Below are positions 1-13,000 of a stretch of DNA of 64,000 nt, piece by piece. Every line of letters begins with the position of its first letter. Positions within the stretch are counted from its first letter, which is position 1. The stretch is taken from assembly GCA_035578905.1 (NCBI GenBank), contig JAQJVL010000112.1:372001-436000 (forward strand), written 5' to 3'. A model generated the notes under the pieces. The model did no database searches, had not been told where the DNA came from, and saw nothing but the letters and a program-made list of their open reading frames with translations. The DNA is from Stictocephala bisonia (taxonomy: Eukaryota > Arthropoda > Insecta > Hemiptera > Membracidae). The translations under genes and the position numbers were made by a program.

Positions 1-1199
1 ATTCATTTCTTTACGTTTAGCATCTTGATGTCTATAACTAGGAGTCAACATGGTACATTCATTGTGACATTTTGTATTGTCATACAACACCACATTAAAT
101 TAATGACCTACGAGGTAACGGAATAATGTAACTTATTAGCCGGAGGGGGTTTATGTCAGGGGAAACCACATATGATTCTCTTTTGTATCCAATATTTGTG
201 TCTGAGGACTAGTAAATATAACTTGTTTTTATTTTATATTTAATACAATTTAATCATAAAAACGTATTTTGTTAATATATTTGACCAACTATGTCTGAAT
301 TATGCATTGGAAAGTATACATAGGTTTTTTTTTTATTTTAGCATCAGGTTATACGAGTTGATTTAAATTAATTTATTATTAATTTTTATAGTTACCATCT
401 AAACTATAGTACAGTTTAAATGTTCTGCTAATTTGAAATTTGGCATTTAAGAGAACTTATACGAGAATTATATACAGGGCCTCATATGAGCTGTCAAATT
501 GAAATTACATCGATTCAAAAGGGAACATACTTGCAGTATTGATAGCAATCCGAGGGTAAAACGCACTATCTTCTGGATATATTTTAACCAGTTCAGGACG
601 ATCCCCCCTCCGACCCAGTAGAAATCATTGACAATAGGGTTTGTACTAACATTATTGTAGTGTGATCAAAGTTCGGTGAATACTTTACCCGTTTATAAAA
701 CTTTAGAAATGTAATGCATACCTAAAGTTATAAATTCCCTTCGTACCTCTTGATGCCATTCAATATGCCATGAAGAGTTTTAAGACTCTCTCAATAACTG
801 TTATTGAAAATACTCCATCGTTTAATATCAAAGGGGTGCCTGACATAATTAATTGCCCCTGTATGTGCCCCATTGTTTAACTTGAGTTTAATGAGGGAAG
901 AGTTTTCTTCTGTCTAGTTCCTAATTTATATAACGCTGTTAAAAGAATGAACACGGAATATATATAATTTCAAACCAATATCGATCCTGTGTAATATCTA
1001 TGATATTTTAGAAATACCTATCTTATACACAACCTAGTACCCTTTTGTATCTCCTCATCATCATGGCTTTATGAGAGATCATTTAACTGTTTTGATCTTG
1101 TTCTCATTTCTCGCAGTTACTGGTTGAGCGTCGATTATTACCTTTTATTTATATTTCAGCAAGTTTTTAACAAGTTTCATCATCAGATATTCTTAAAGA
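1..1199. other. AT-rich DNA, no gene seen
   Basis: No open frame with recognisable protein motifs, no tandem repeat and no RNA gene. The last few hundred bases may belong to the decayed reverse transcriptase remnant that follows, but no motif could be read there. Confidence 0.5.
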
Positions 1200-1690
1200 A
1201 ACTACTACTTTCAATTCTACACCGTCATTATTCAGTGGATAAAACCGTACCTTTCGGGTAGGACATTTAAAGTGCGATTTGGTGGTGTGACATCCTGAGA
1301 ACTTTGATGCTTATTCAGGATTACCAAAAGGCTCTAATTTGGGACCTTTATTTTTCTTATTATTCAGTAATGACATTACATCTGTCCTGAATTGTGAAGT
1401 TCAACTCTATGCCAACGGTATTAAAATAGCTTTGCAGGTCGATGATACAAGAGACCATCTGGCTCTTCAATCTCGGGTCGATTCCACTGTGATTTAAGCT
1501 AAAGACAACCACATGCCACTGAACATTGGACAGACATTGTTCAAACTGTTCAAGCATAAACTAATCCATCATTCTTCCTTATGACAGGTGGCTGTAGAGT
1601 CCAAAGAGAACGTGCTTTCTGCGATATTGGCGTTGTAACTGACTGCACGTTGATTTTCTCTGAACACGTAACTGTTTTGTATCAAAATAT
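1200..1690 (+). pseudogene. decayed jockey/CR1-like non-LTR retrotransposon reverse transcriptase fragment
   Basis: Several reverse transcriptase landmarks appear in order but in different frames. From 1236 the frame reads WIKPYLSGRTFKVRFGG, the segment usually found before the SGVPQGS motif. From 1315, after a frameshift, it reads SGLPKGSNLGPLFFLLFSND, then QLYANGIKIA where the catalytic YADD box is expected; both aspartates of the box are lost (YANG). A stop follows at 1495-1497. Further on, fragments resembling LNxxKT (about 1519) and DIGVVTDCTLIFSEHV (about 1621) match the region after the palm in jockey-type elements. The copy is frameshifted, stopped and catalytically dead. The family (jockey versus CR1) is a guess; that it is a non-LTR reverse transcriptase is fairly sure. 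Confidence 0.75.
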
Positions 1691-4600
1691 AGAAGAAACT
1701 TAGATATCGTCACGTGGATCACCAGGTATTTCAATGTCAAGCATGCTTTTATAATGCCGTAGATGTTCTTGGATTGAAGTGACTTTTAGTAATACCACTG
1801 TTACTTGGAATATGGACTGGAGATACATTGATGCAGCCAACGAGGCTGTCAGGAGGGAATTCCTCTCATAAATGGAGTACAGGTTCTAGGTGAAGTGGAA
1901 CGGGTGTAGAAATAAATATATAAAACTTATTAGCTCAACATTCTCTGAATTATTGCAATATTTTTATAGAGTGGTCAAACTGGTTCATTTTTATAAGAGG
2001 TTATTGGTCTAAGATTTCCAAAATAGAATTTTCATTCAAGAGATCGATTTGATTGCTTTTACTTTGGAGTATATGATTCAGTGGTAGAAGGTGTAAGCAT
2101 TACAAACAGGCTTCACAACCTAGATACTGTCAATAACGAGTGTGGCAGGTATCTGGACGTGAAACAACGTATCATAATTACTATTGACTGTGTGACCAAA
2201 CTTACGCTCAATCGGTTCCGTACCATTTCTTAAGTGTTGCATATTTGGCACTTTTGGACATCTGAGAGTTCAACTGGCTGGTGGTATTTTCAAATTAGAT
2301 CCCCTCTTAAAGAATATTACACAATAAACATTCATTTAAATACATTATTACAAATATCAACCAATATAAAGGAGAATTATTTATTTTAGTGACATATTAA
2401 TTATATTTCTGCAATAAGTATCGAATAAATTATATTTCCATTTAAATCTGGTTCAAAAGTAAGTAGTTATGAGTAAATGCACTTTTTGTTACATGGAAGC
2501 TAAGATAAGGCTAGACGATTTTATAACAAAACGATCTTATTATATTTATTTTTTTTTATCATGAATATTTTAAATACCAATATTACTAATACTTCAGGTT
2601 TAAGTGACCGTATTATTTACTATGAGTTTAATTTATTAAAAATTTCAATTAATGTCACATAGTAAAAATAAATTGTATGCGCTAAACAAGGAATGTTGTA
2701 ATCCCGTGGTTGGACTCCATAGATAATTAATTCTTGGCAATTGAATTCGTTATCCACAGCGCCGATGACAGACGAAACCTCTTTACCACACAATTATATT
2801 TGATTAACTGGCATATTAAATGAAGGTAAAAAATTGGTTTAATTAACTTTATATAGTTGTTGGGTAATAGTATATGATCTAAAAATATTCATTATTTAAA
2901 TGTTATCGTGAATTAATATTAAAATATGGTTCAAGCAACACGAGATATTAAAAAAAATTTACCTATGGAATAGCTGGCCAAACATTTTCTATCATACTTT
3001 GCTTAGTTTATGAAATGTTTAATCCACTAACTATTCTACCCAAATTAGTTAGTTAGATGATATCATTAGTACTAAATTATTGTTTATTATAAGGAGCTGA
3101 ATGCTTTGTTTACATTAACTTCTAGATACGGAAAGTTAAAATAGTATGTCATTGTCAATAATAATTAGGATCAGTTGTAAGATCACAATAAACTGTCAAT
3201 AGTAAATAATAATGAAATTAAATCAAGTTTGTTTATCAAAGATAGATACAAGAAAAGGATAATAAAATTAATATAAATATACAAATGGAACTAAACATTT
3301 TCATGGAAAGGTTAATTTTAAAAATATAACACACAGTATGCAATTTGATACACCTCAGATATCCCTTACAAACATACAAACTAGACAGTAACAAACAATA
3401 AAAATGGAATTTCCTTTGAAGGAGTACATATTATGTCCTCTGATAAACAAAATACTACTCAAAGAAATACAAGCTTCCTGTTATCGTGTAGAAGTAACAA
3501 TTAAAATTACAACACGGAATTAATGATCGTAAATACAATTTAGTATGATACTATCCTCAAAACGAATTGTATTCCTTAGTAAAATATACGTGAAGAAAAA
3601 TTGAATAGGTAATAAATATAACGCAAAGAGTCCATGAGTTCTGTTGGCTAATCGGAAGGAGTAATCACTGAATACTTTTATAGTAAGCGTCTCTTGAATG
3701 AGTAGTAGTTAAGAAGAGACACTTTTTCAACGATTTCTTGACTAGTAACAAAGCAACATTTTTGATATATATTTTTTTTATTTCTAATTATCTTAATGTA
3801 AAACTTGTATGCAGGAATATAAAGGAAGCTCCCCCTCTCCCGAATATGTTAGCTTTATTTCTTGTCAATTAATAAATTGGCATGTACCATGAATATTTGT
3901 TTCTACACTTCACATAGTCAATAAGAATACATAAAACCATTATCCAATCGGTGTCATTATACGTGTCTGAAGTGTGGACTCCTGGAAGAAGTCCAAGATA
4001 AAATTACAACCTTTAATAACAAAATATTTCGAAGAAGATACGGTCCACAAGGTAGGAAAATGAGAATTAGATAAAATAGAGGATTGAGACAGTTGTACAA
4101 GTAACCCGATATAGTAGCAATAGTAAGAAGTAGAAGTCTAAGGTCATAAGGGAATGTCATAAGTTGGAATGAAGATAAGTGATAAAAAAAGTCTGGACGG
4201 GATGACCAGAGGGGACTAGACCTCAGAGAAGGCATATCATACATTCAAACAACCAAGTAAGAATATATTATGAGACAATAGGAGTGAACATGGAATTTGT
4301 TCATGACAGAAGGAAGTGGAGGAAACTATTTGGTGAGGCGAAACCCTTCTTGGGGTTAAAATACCACAGGAGTAAAATGGAGAATAAGAGTAAGTTCAAA
4401 TAGTAATGGATATGGGATTTAACATATTTTATGTTATTATAATTATTAATTTCTTTAAAACTTGAAACTTCCAGAGGGAACATTTTATTTGATAAATTAT
4501 TTGCCATACTAACAATGGTCTAAGATCAATTACAGTACTATTGTTCTAGTCCATTATTTATAGAATATTAAGAAGCTCATAGATGGCCCAGCCCAAAGGT

Positions 4601-4726
4601 GCGCGTGACCTTGAACAGAGGTTCATAGAATGGGGCCAAGGTGGGGGTACTTTTCTAAAAACCTTTATTCTTACTAATCAGATGACTGAAAACTAGTAAA
4701 AATATGACCTGTTACCCGGTCTATTT
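1691..4726. other. AT-rich DNA, no gene seen
   Basis: Short antisense open frames near 3957-4507 have no recognisable motifs and unremarkable AT-rich composition. A few GC-richer patches (about 1830-1900 and 4570-4640) may be old element debris. Confidence 0.4.
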
Positions 4727-4826
4727 CAGTACAAGTAAACGTCACACAACACAAATTTATTACAATATAAGCACAAAATGCACAAATATACTACAATACA
4801 AGCACAAAATGCACAAATATTATGAT

Positions 4827-4862
4827 GATCGATTTCGGTGAACCACGCTCACCTTCCTCAGA
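4827..4862 (-). ncRNA. possible hammerhead-ribozyme-like core in PLE tail
   Basis: Reading the - strand, CTGAGGA is followed by a five-base stem (GGTGA with TCACC around a seven-base loop) and then GAAA. This is the order of the conserved box, stem II and GAAA in a hammerhead. Hammerhead motifs are known in PLE terminal repeats. Against it, there is one extra A before stem II, and I could not find convincing stem I and stem III partners. Low confidence. Confidence 0.25.
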
Positions 4863-4979
4863 CCAGAGGGATTCACAAAAGAATGGAAAACGGTGTTCAA
4901 CAACTCAATTTATAGGCCTATGATCACGTGACCCCATTGGCTGGAATCGTCAAAATGGCGGCTGCTGTGATATTATTGG

Positions 4980-7404
4980 TTAATTCCTATTATCTGTTAC
5001 TTCTCTTCTTTTATTCGCTGAAAATACATTATTAAAAACTATTTCGGAATCAAAATTAACCTGTTCATTCATTAATTTATCACGATCCTTACATTTTTCT
5101 GTAAAAATATATAACTCTTCCCAAGCATTCATGTTACGACCCTTCTTACAAAATTTTAGAATATCTACATTTTCATCTATTTTATTCAAACTGTGGGTAC
5201 AATTCAGAAGGTGTTTAGCTACATTAGATCTTTCAGGTTTATTATTTTTAAAAGCAGAGACATGGTTTTTATGTCTTTTGCTAAAATTTACAGTCTGACC
5301 TATGTAACACATATTACAATCATTACAGTTAATCCTATATATTCCTGAATTATTAAATTTATCTTCACTTTCAATATTCGGGTGTGAAATGTTGGACATA
5401 GTATTACAAGTCTTAAAAGCTACTGATAAATTGAATTTCTTAAATCTATTACCAACTCTTTGTGTAAACGGCCCATTGTAATGGATGGATACATACTTCT
5501 TTTGTTCTTTATCGGATTTTTCTTTTTTAAGTGTTGTTCGTCTATCGTCTCGAATTTTGTTTTCTATTTTCTTTTTTATTCTACTTCTAATTTCATCAAT
5601 CATTGATGCTTTGTATCCATTTGCAATAGCTATTGATTTTATTAAATTTATTTCCTGTTTTCTATCTGCAACACTTAATGGTATTGAATACGCCCTATAT
5701 AACATACTTCTGAAGCTAGCTGTTTTGTGAGACGGGAGATGGACAGAACTGTTATTTATGGTACAATTGGTTTGAGTAGGTTTCCTGAAAATTCTATATG
5801 AAAGTTTGTTATGATTACGAATTATTTTTAGATCCAAAAAGTTAATTTCATTCATATATTCAAATTCACTGGTAAAACTAAGCTTCTGGTGGTGAAAATT
5901 AAGTATATTTAACATATTATCTAAGTCATTACATGATTTCCCGTTAAACAAAACCAGAATATCATCGACATAACGGGTGTAAAATATGATATCATGTTCC
6001 TTTTATAATTTATCTAAAATGGAGTCTTCATGATACTGTAAATAAACTTGTGATAAAATGGCTGACAGTGGACTACCCATAGCTAAACCATCGTTTTGTA
6101 AGTAAAATTTGTTATTGAAACGGAAGTAATTTTGTTTCAAGATAGTTTTGAGCAACTTTACAATTTGATTTACATACATTTTTTCATATTGTTGTTCTAC
6201 AAGTTTTTCCTTAACTAAGTTAATCACTTCATCAACTGGAATATTAGTGTATAGATTACATATGTCAAATGAGGCTAACCTAGTCTTATTACACAATTTT
6301 ACATGACTGACCTTATCAACAAAATCAATACTGTTCTTAACGGTATATTTATTTTCAAGGTTCAAAGCAGAAGTCAAAATATTGGACAATATCTTTGATA
6401 CGTTGTAAGTAGGCGCAGATTTGAAATTTACCAGGGGCCTAATAGGTACATTAGGTTTGTGAATTTTCGGAATACCATTCATTGTGGGTGCCTTAGGATT
6501 ATTCATAAAAGCTCTAAAACGAACATTATCAGTAATAACTTTTGTACAAGATTTTACAACTTTATTAATTTCATCCTGATATTTATTTGTAGGATCACCT
6601 TTTAGTTCTTGAAATTTATTTTTCATGATAAAATCTTCAGTTTTAGTAATATAATCTTCTTTTTTCAGAATTACAATTGCGTTGCTCTTATCCGCTTTAA
6701 CTGCGACTAGATCTTCATTCTGTAATTTCTGTTTTACATCTAAACAAACTTTATAATCTAAAACCTGTTTCAAATTATTAGTTTGGACCTGCATTGTTTT
6801 ACATATTTTACTTACATCATATCTAATTTCGTTTCTGTTACAATCTTTCAACTGAGATACATTACATTCAATGTCTGTGGCTAAAATATCGGCTTGTTTG
6901 TTTTGATTTTTTATGAAATTATGTTTGGGTCCATAACACAATACATCATTTTCAGATTTGCTAAATTCAACATTACTCATATTAATTACCCTTTTATGAA
7001 AAACGTGACTTTCATCACTAACTAAATGGCTAGTTAGATTGTCATTAGTACTTACATTCCTTAATCTTTGCAATTTCTTATTAAGTTTATTATATTTCGA
7101 TTCCATTATACGTGAAATTTCCTCATCAAGACTATCGTTCAGCAAATACCAAGCCCTACTACCATATTCTTTAACAAATTGCATATGAATGTCGTAACTC
7201 TTAAATGTCAGTTCGTCTTTTTTGCGATATAAATCTTTAATTGAGTTATTTACAAAAAGTTTTTCAGCTTGTTGTTTTGTTTTCCTACCAACCACAGTAT
7301 TAAATTTAATTTTCACATTAACATATTTAGGTATTAAACCATGCTCTAAGCATTGCTTATTAAAATAAATATCGGTAAGAGTAGTGTCAACTTTGATTCT
7401 AACA
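4980..7404 (-). pseudogene. PLE polyprotein: reverse transcriptase plus GIY-YIG endonuclease, one in-frame stop
   Basis: One antisense frame runs from about 7404 to the stop at 4980 and is broken only by a TAA at 6003-6005. No ATG is seen at the N-terminus: the frame reads NVRIKVDTTLTDIYFNKQCL upstream of 7316, which looks like genuine PLE N-terminal sequence. Reverse transcriptase landmarks in order are AVKADKSNAIVIL, NGIPKIHKPNVPIRPLVNF, SFDICNLYTNIP (motif A), GLAMGSPLSAILSQVYL, and then, after the stop, FYTRYVDDILVLFNG with the catalytic YVDD. The C-terminal part reads SGIYRINC..CYIGQTVNFSKRHKNHV, a GIY-YIG nuclease signature with the arginine and downstream histidine present. The stop lies 13 codons before YVDD and separates the two halves; otherwise the frame is intact, so the copy is young. 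Readers taking only ATG/GTG/TTG starts would see two separate proteins; they are one. Confidence 0.88.
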
Positions 7405-7460
7405 TTCCTGTAATGTCAGGTCTATTTGAAAACTAAAAAAAAAAAAAAAAAAAAAAAAAA

Positions 7461-9419
7461 GTTACCAATCACATGTTTGGTCTAAGCCTTAGGCCTGAAC
7501 ACTTTTTTAATAAACGTAATTGGTTGTTCAATAACAGTCATATTTTAAAATCGGTTATTTGTACCGCATTAGTTTTGTGATTAAACTACTGATATATTAT
7601 TGCTGTATAATGTTTATAGTATTGTTGAAATTAGTTAAATTATATTATTTATGATATTAATTCAAATAGTAAGACAAAGTTAAAAACTAAATTATCCAGT
7701 AAAGTACTCCATAGTCAAAGCCGAAAAATTTCGTAAATTTTATACGGGTTTATGGGTGAAGAATGTGGATAGCAAATATTTTTTTAAAATGGCAAGTAGT
7801 TTAATGACTACTCTTAATTAATGTTTCCGCAAACAAATTTAAATAAAGAAACGTAAAAAGAAACAAATTATATGGTTTTGACGTTTTAAAAATATCAGAA
7901 AAGTATCCTTTTTGTACCACCTGAATATAATCCTAAAAATGTATATAGGCCTACCACGATTATTATTAAATAGGCTAGTAAATAAAATATTACCTGGAGA
8001 ATATTTATAACTCTTTGGATGAAAAAATGAAATAGTATTACGTGTTGATGACGGTTAGTAGAGTCAAGTCCGCGAGCACGGTTGGACTGGGCCATTAGTT
8101 GTACTTAAGCTACGGCAGATTGCATAATATGAATTAACTGAATTAATTGAATTAACTGTAATTCAAATGTATAAAATAGTTTAAGAGGATCTTCCTTCAT
8201 GTATTAACCAAACTCGTTGCAGTTCAAAGCGATAATCTGTCAAAAGTAAGGTAGCTTTACGCTGACGCCACACCACTGTTTGAATCGGTCACAATCAGCA
8301 AGGCTGATGACACTGAGCTACAAAGTGCTGACTGAAGCTCGTAAGCCTTTTACACACAACCTTCCGATTAAACTTCCATTTTAGAAGTGAAGTGCACCTA
8401 GGCAACATTCTCTGATGTGAATACACTGTTTATTCTGTATGATCAAAATGCATTTACAGTTATGTTTCTGTAGACTAAAAAACAATGGATTGTAATGTAG
8501 TAAATAAATACGAGATAGGTACAATGTTTATTGTATACCAACATATTGCTTACTTGCAATCTCCTAGTAAACTCCGGTTTAACAATTAATTTTTATTTCT
8601 ATGGACATTTAAACTCGAACAATCAACCAATGAAATTTTTGTTTAAAAAATGTTAAAATATAAAAGAACATATTTTAAAACATTTAAACATGTATAATTA
8701 GCTGTATGTTAAAGTATTGTTACCCACGGCTACAAAATGGCTCATTGTAGGACATGTAGTCCCATTATATTTTAGCTGGAGGACAAATTGTATATAAACT
8801 AAAGTTGAATGTCCTTTAACCTAAGTTATCAGCATAATATAATGAGCCATTTTAATGAGATCATATTGTAACAATATTTACTGAGTTGTGGCCAGTATAT
8901 TGTTATACTATAAGAAGTTTACAAAAAGAAACATTTTCGTAGTAGCTATACAGTATAATGTATACATGTGAGACTATTTGAAATAAATTAACTGATATTA
9001 CGTTTAATCAATCCAAATTAGTTTTGTGAATTACAGTGGATAATTAAAAAGGTAGGTTCAAATTTTAATATTTAGAGCAATAATATATATAACGCTAAAT
9101 ACTAATTGTTTTTTAAAACTTTTTTTATCATACTATAATGTGCGATGTTCAGTATTTTTATTTACGTATTTTGTATTAAACTAAAAAAATTAAAGTAATT
9201 GTGAATAAAATATTTTTATATAAATCGTTCTGTAATAGGCATACTACAGGAAGTATATCGTGCTTGTAAGGGATGTTGGTTGGGTCAATCAGACTTGCCA
9301 CTCTCAATAAGTGCTAATATATACATGAATTTAGATCGGCCTCAACATGGTACGCTCTAACCAATTAAAAAATAATTAATAAATACAATAGTATGCAATG
9401 CAACTGTACATTTATAAGT
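7461..9419. other. AT-rich DNA, no gene seen
   Basis: No supported gene. A slightly GC-richer antisense frame at 8040-8095 and a patch at 8200-8400 stand out but carry no recognisable motif. A 13-bp perfect inverted repeat (8734-8746 with 8841-8853, AAAATGGCTCATT) may mark a small old element. Confidence 0.4.
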
Positions 9420-9560
9420 GGGTGGAATTGCCTACTCGCTCTTCTATATACATACGGTGGTACTGACCCACCCACCCTTCCATATACGTACAATATTATA
9501 GCCCACTCACCCTCCCATATACGTGTAATTGTAATGACCCACCCACTCACCTATACAAAG
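9420..9560 (-). repeat. 36-bp minisatellite family, C-rich orientation
   Basis: Degenerate copies of a CCCACCCACC-containing unit with a period of about 36 bp, next to ATATACGT. The G-rich strand matches copies at 24.0, 35.4-35.9, 52.4-52.6 and 52.7 kb. The open frames on both strands here follow from the repeat. Confidence 0.7.
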
Positions 9561-9676
9561 ACAGTAGTATGGTGTTGTTATTTTCAATAGTAAACTTTAC
9601 ATTTAACATGAATATTTATAATAATAATAATAATAATATATAAACTCTATACTAACGTTTATTTGAATATGCACAA

Positions 9677-9683
<7 letters not shown>

Positions 9684-9758
<75 letters not shown>
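9684..9758. repeat. (TA)n microsatellite
   Basis: About 37 TA dinucleotides, flanked by TTTTAAT on the left and AATAATTAAA on the right. The tract is fully self-complementary. Confidence 0.97.
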
Positions 9759-9761
<3 letters not shown>

Positions 9762-10021
9762 ATTAAACTGCATATATTTTGTTATAAAGTGTAAAGACCA
9801 CTATACCTTGCGTAGTTTATTGACAAAAAGAGATCATGCAAAATGCTTTGAATGTAAAAAATACATGATGACAATCTTTATCTGTAATTTGTTTTAAATA
9901 TCCACATTTTAAGCTTTAATTAGGAGTGACATTTTATAACTTGAGACACATAGTATTTCTGAGAGTTATAAATAATATATATTTCCTGTTATTGTAGGAT
10001 ATTTTGTACATCTGCAATGCA

Positions 10022-13000
10022 GACTTCTTTTATCTCACAGCCAGTTGGTTACAGTTATTAAACAGGTTAACGTTTCCCATTCCTTTATCTCACAGCCGGA
10101 TGGTTACAGTTATTAAACAGGTTAACGTTTCCCATTCTTTTATCTCACAGCCGGTTGGTTACATTTATTAAACAGGTTAACGTTTCCCATTCCTTTATCT
10201 CACAGCCGGATGGTTACAGTTATTAAACAGTTTAACGTTTCCCATTCCTTTATCTCACAGCCGGATGGTTACAGTTATTAAACAGGTTAACGTTTCCCAT
10301 TCCTTTATCTCACAGCCGGTAGGTTACAGTTATTAAACAGGTTAACGTTTCCCATTCTTTTATCTCACAGCCGGTTGGTTACAGTTATTAAACAGGTTAA
10401 CGTTTCCCATTCCTTTATCTCACAGCCGGTTGGTTAGGGTTACTAAACAGTTTAACGTTTCCCATTCCTTTATCTCACAGCCGGTTGGTTACAGTTATTA
10501 AACAGGTTAACGTTTCCCATTCCTTTATCTCACAGCCGGTTGGTTACAGTTATTAAACAGGTTAACGTTTCCCATTCCTTTATCTCACAGCCGGTTGGTT
10601 ACAGTTATTAAACAGTTTAACGTTTCCCATTCCTTTATCTCACAGCCGGTTGGTTACAGTTATTAAACAGTTTAACGTTTCCCATTCCTTTATCTCACAG
10701 CCGGTTGGTTACAGTTAATAAACAGTTTAACGTTTCCCATTCCTTTATCTCAAAGCCGGTTGGTTACAGTTATTAAACAGTTTTAACGTTTCCCATTCCC
10801 TTATGGGACAGCCGGTTGGTTACAGTTATTAAACAGTTTAACGTTTCCCATTCCTTTATTTCACAGCCGGATGGTTACAGTTATTAAACAGGTTAACGTT
10901 TCGAATTCTTTTATCTCACAGCCGGTTGGTTACAGTTATTAAACAGGTTAACGTTTCCCATTCCTTTATCTCACAGCCGGTTGGTTACAGTTATTAAACA
11001 GGTTAACGTTTCCCATTCCTTTATCTCACAGCCGGTTGGTTACAGTTATTAAACAGGTTAACGTTTCCCATTCCTTTATCTCACAGCCGGTTGGTTACAA
11101 TAATTATCGTATTAAACAGTTTAACGTTTCCCATTCCTTTATCTCTCAGCCGGTTGGTTACAGTTATTAAACAGTTTTACGTTTCCCATTCCTTTATCTC
11201 AAAGCCGGTTGGTTACAGTTATTAAACAGTTTAACGTTTCCTATTTCTTTATCTCACAGCTGGTTGGTTACAGTTATTAAACAGTTTAACGTTTCCCATT
11301 CCTTTATCTCACAGCCGGTTGGTTACAGTTATTAAACAGTTTAACGTTTCCCATTCCTTTATCTCACAGCCGGTTGGTTACAATTATTAAACAGTTTAAC
11401 GTTTCCCATTCCTTTATCTCACAGCCGGTTTGTTACAGTTATTAAACAGGTTAACGTTTCCCATTCCTTTATCTCACAGCCGGTTGGTTACAGTTATTAA
11501 ACAGGTTAACGTTTCCCATTCCTTTATCTCACAGCCGGTTGGCTACAGTTATTAAACAGTTTAACGTTTCCCATTCCTTTATCACACAGCTGGTTAGTTA
11601 CAGTTATTAAACAGGTTAACGTTTCCCATTCCTTTATCTCACAGCCGGTTGGTTACAGTTACTATACAGGTTAACGTTTCCCATTCCTTTATCTCACAGC
11701 CGGTTGGTTACAGTTATCAAACAGGTTAACGTTTCCCATTCCTTTATCTCACAGCCGGTTGGTTACAGTTATTAAACAGGTTAACGTTTCCCATTCCTTT
11801 ATCTCACAGCCGGTTGGTTACAGTTATTAAACAGGTTAACGTTTCCCATTCCTTTATCTCACAGCCGGTTGGTTACAGTTATTAAACAGGTTAACGTTTC
11901 CCATTCATTTATCTTACAGCCGGTTGGTTACAGTTATTAAACATGTTAACGTTTCTCATTCCTTTATCTCACAGGCGGTTGGTTACAGTTATTAAACAGT
12001 TTAAGGTTTTCCATTCCTTTCTCACAGCCGGTTGGTTACAGTTATTAAACAGTTTAACGTTTCACGTTCCTTTATCTAACAGCCGGTTGGTTACAGTTAT
12101 TAAACAGTTTAAACTTTCCCATTCCTTTATCTCACAGCCGGTTGGTTACAGTTATTAATTAGTTTAACGTTTAACCTTCCTTTATCTTACAGCCGGTTGG
12201 TTACAGTTATTAAACAGTTTAACGTTTCCCATTCCTTTATCACATGGCCGGTTGGTTACAGTTATTAAACAGGTTAACATTTCCCGTTCCTTTATCTCAC
12301 AGCCGGTTGGTTACAGTTATTAAACAGGTTATTGTTTCCCATTCCTTTATCTCACACCCGGATGTTTACAGTTATTAAACAGGTTAACGTTTCCCATTCC
12401 TTTATCTCACAGCCGGATGGTTACAGTTATTAAACAGGTTAACGTTTCCCATTCCTTTATCTCACAGCCCGTTGGTTACAGTTATTAAACAGGTAACGTT
12501 TCCCATTCCTTTATCTCACAGCCGGTTGGTTACAGTTATTAAACATGTTAACGTTTCCCATTCCATTATCTCACAGCCGGATGGTTACAGTTACTAAACA
12601 GGTTAACGTTTCCCATTCTTTTATCTCATAGCCGGTTGGTTACATTTATTAAACAGGTTAACGTTTCCCATTCCTTTATCTCACAGGCGGATGGTTACAG
12701 TTATTAAACAGGTTAACGTTTCCCATTCTTTTATCTCACAGCCGGTTGGTTACATTTATTAAACAGGTTAACGTTTCCCATTCCTTTAACTCACAGCCGG
12801 ATGGTTACAGTTAGTAAACAGGTTAACGTTTCCCATTCCTTTATCTCACAGCCGGTTGGTTACAGGTATTAAACAGGTTAACGTTTCCCATTCTTTTATC
12901 TCACAGCGGGTTGGTTACAGTTATTAAACAGGTTAACGTTTCCCATTCCTTTATCTCACAGCCGGTTGGTTAGAGTTACTAAACAGTTTAACGTTTCCCA

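Larger units (their letters stand above)
4727..7434 (-). mobile_element. Penelope-like retroelement (PLE) with GIY-YIG endonuclease
   Basis: A nearly complete antisense element. The coding part lies at 4980-7404. Its downstream tail (4979 to 4727 on the - strand) ends at a boundary beginning CAGTAC on the + strand; the same boundary recurs at 37119, which defines the element end. The tail holds two copies of a 31-bp unit (about 4760-4820). On the coding side the element stops against an A26 run at 7435-7460 on the + strand, where recognisable protein also ends, so it is probably 5'-truncated. PLEs are retroelements whose reverse transcriptase is related to telomerase and is joined to a GIY-YIG nuclease; both domains are present here. 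Confidence 0.88.

Noticed and set aside
3957..4507. Antisense frames of 95 and 68 codons with hydrophobic stretches
   Set aside because: AT-rich sequence yields hydrophobic codons by chance; no start context, motif or splice structure.
5485..5730. Sense frame of 81 codons inside the Penelope element
   Set aside because: It is the shadow of the antisense nuclease half of the element.
8040..8095. Antisense start MAQSNRARGLDSTNRHQ as an exon
   Set aside because: The composition is suggestive, but there is no downstream exon or homology I could name.
8734..8853. 13-bp inverted repeat as a MITE
   Set aside because: Only 120 bp long, no clear target duplication, and no second copy noticed in the window.
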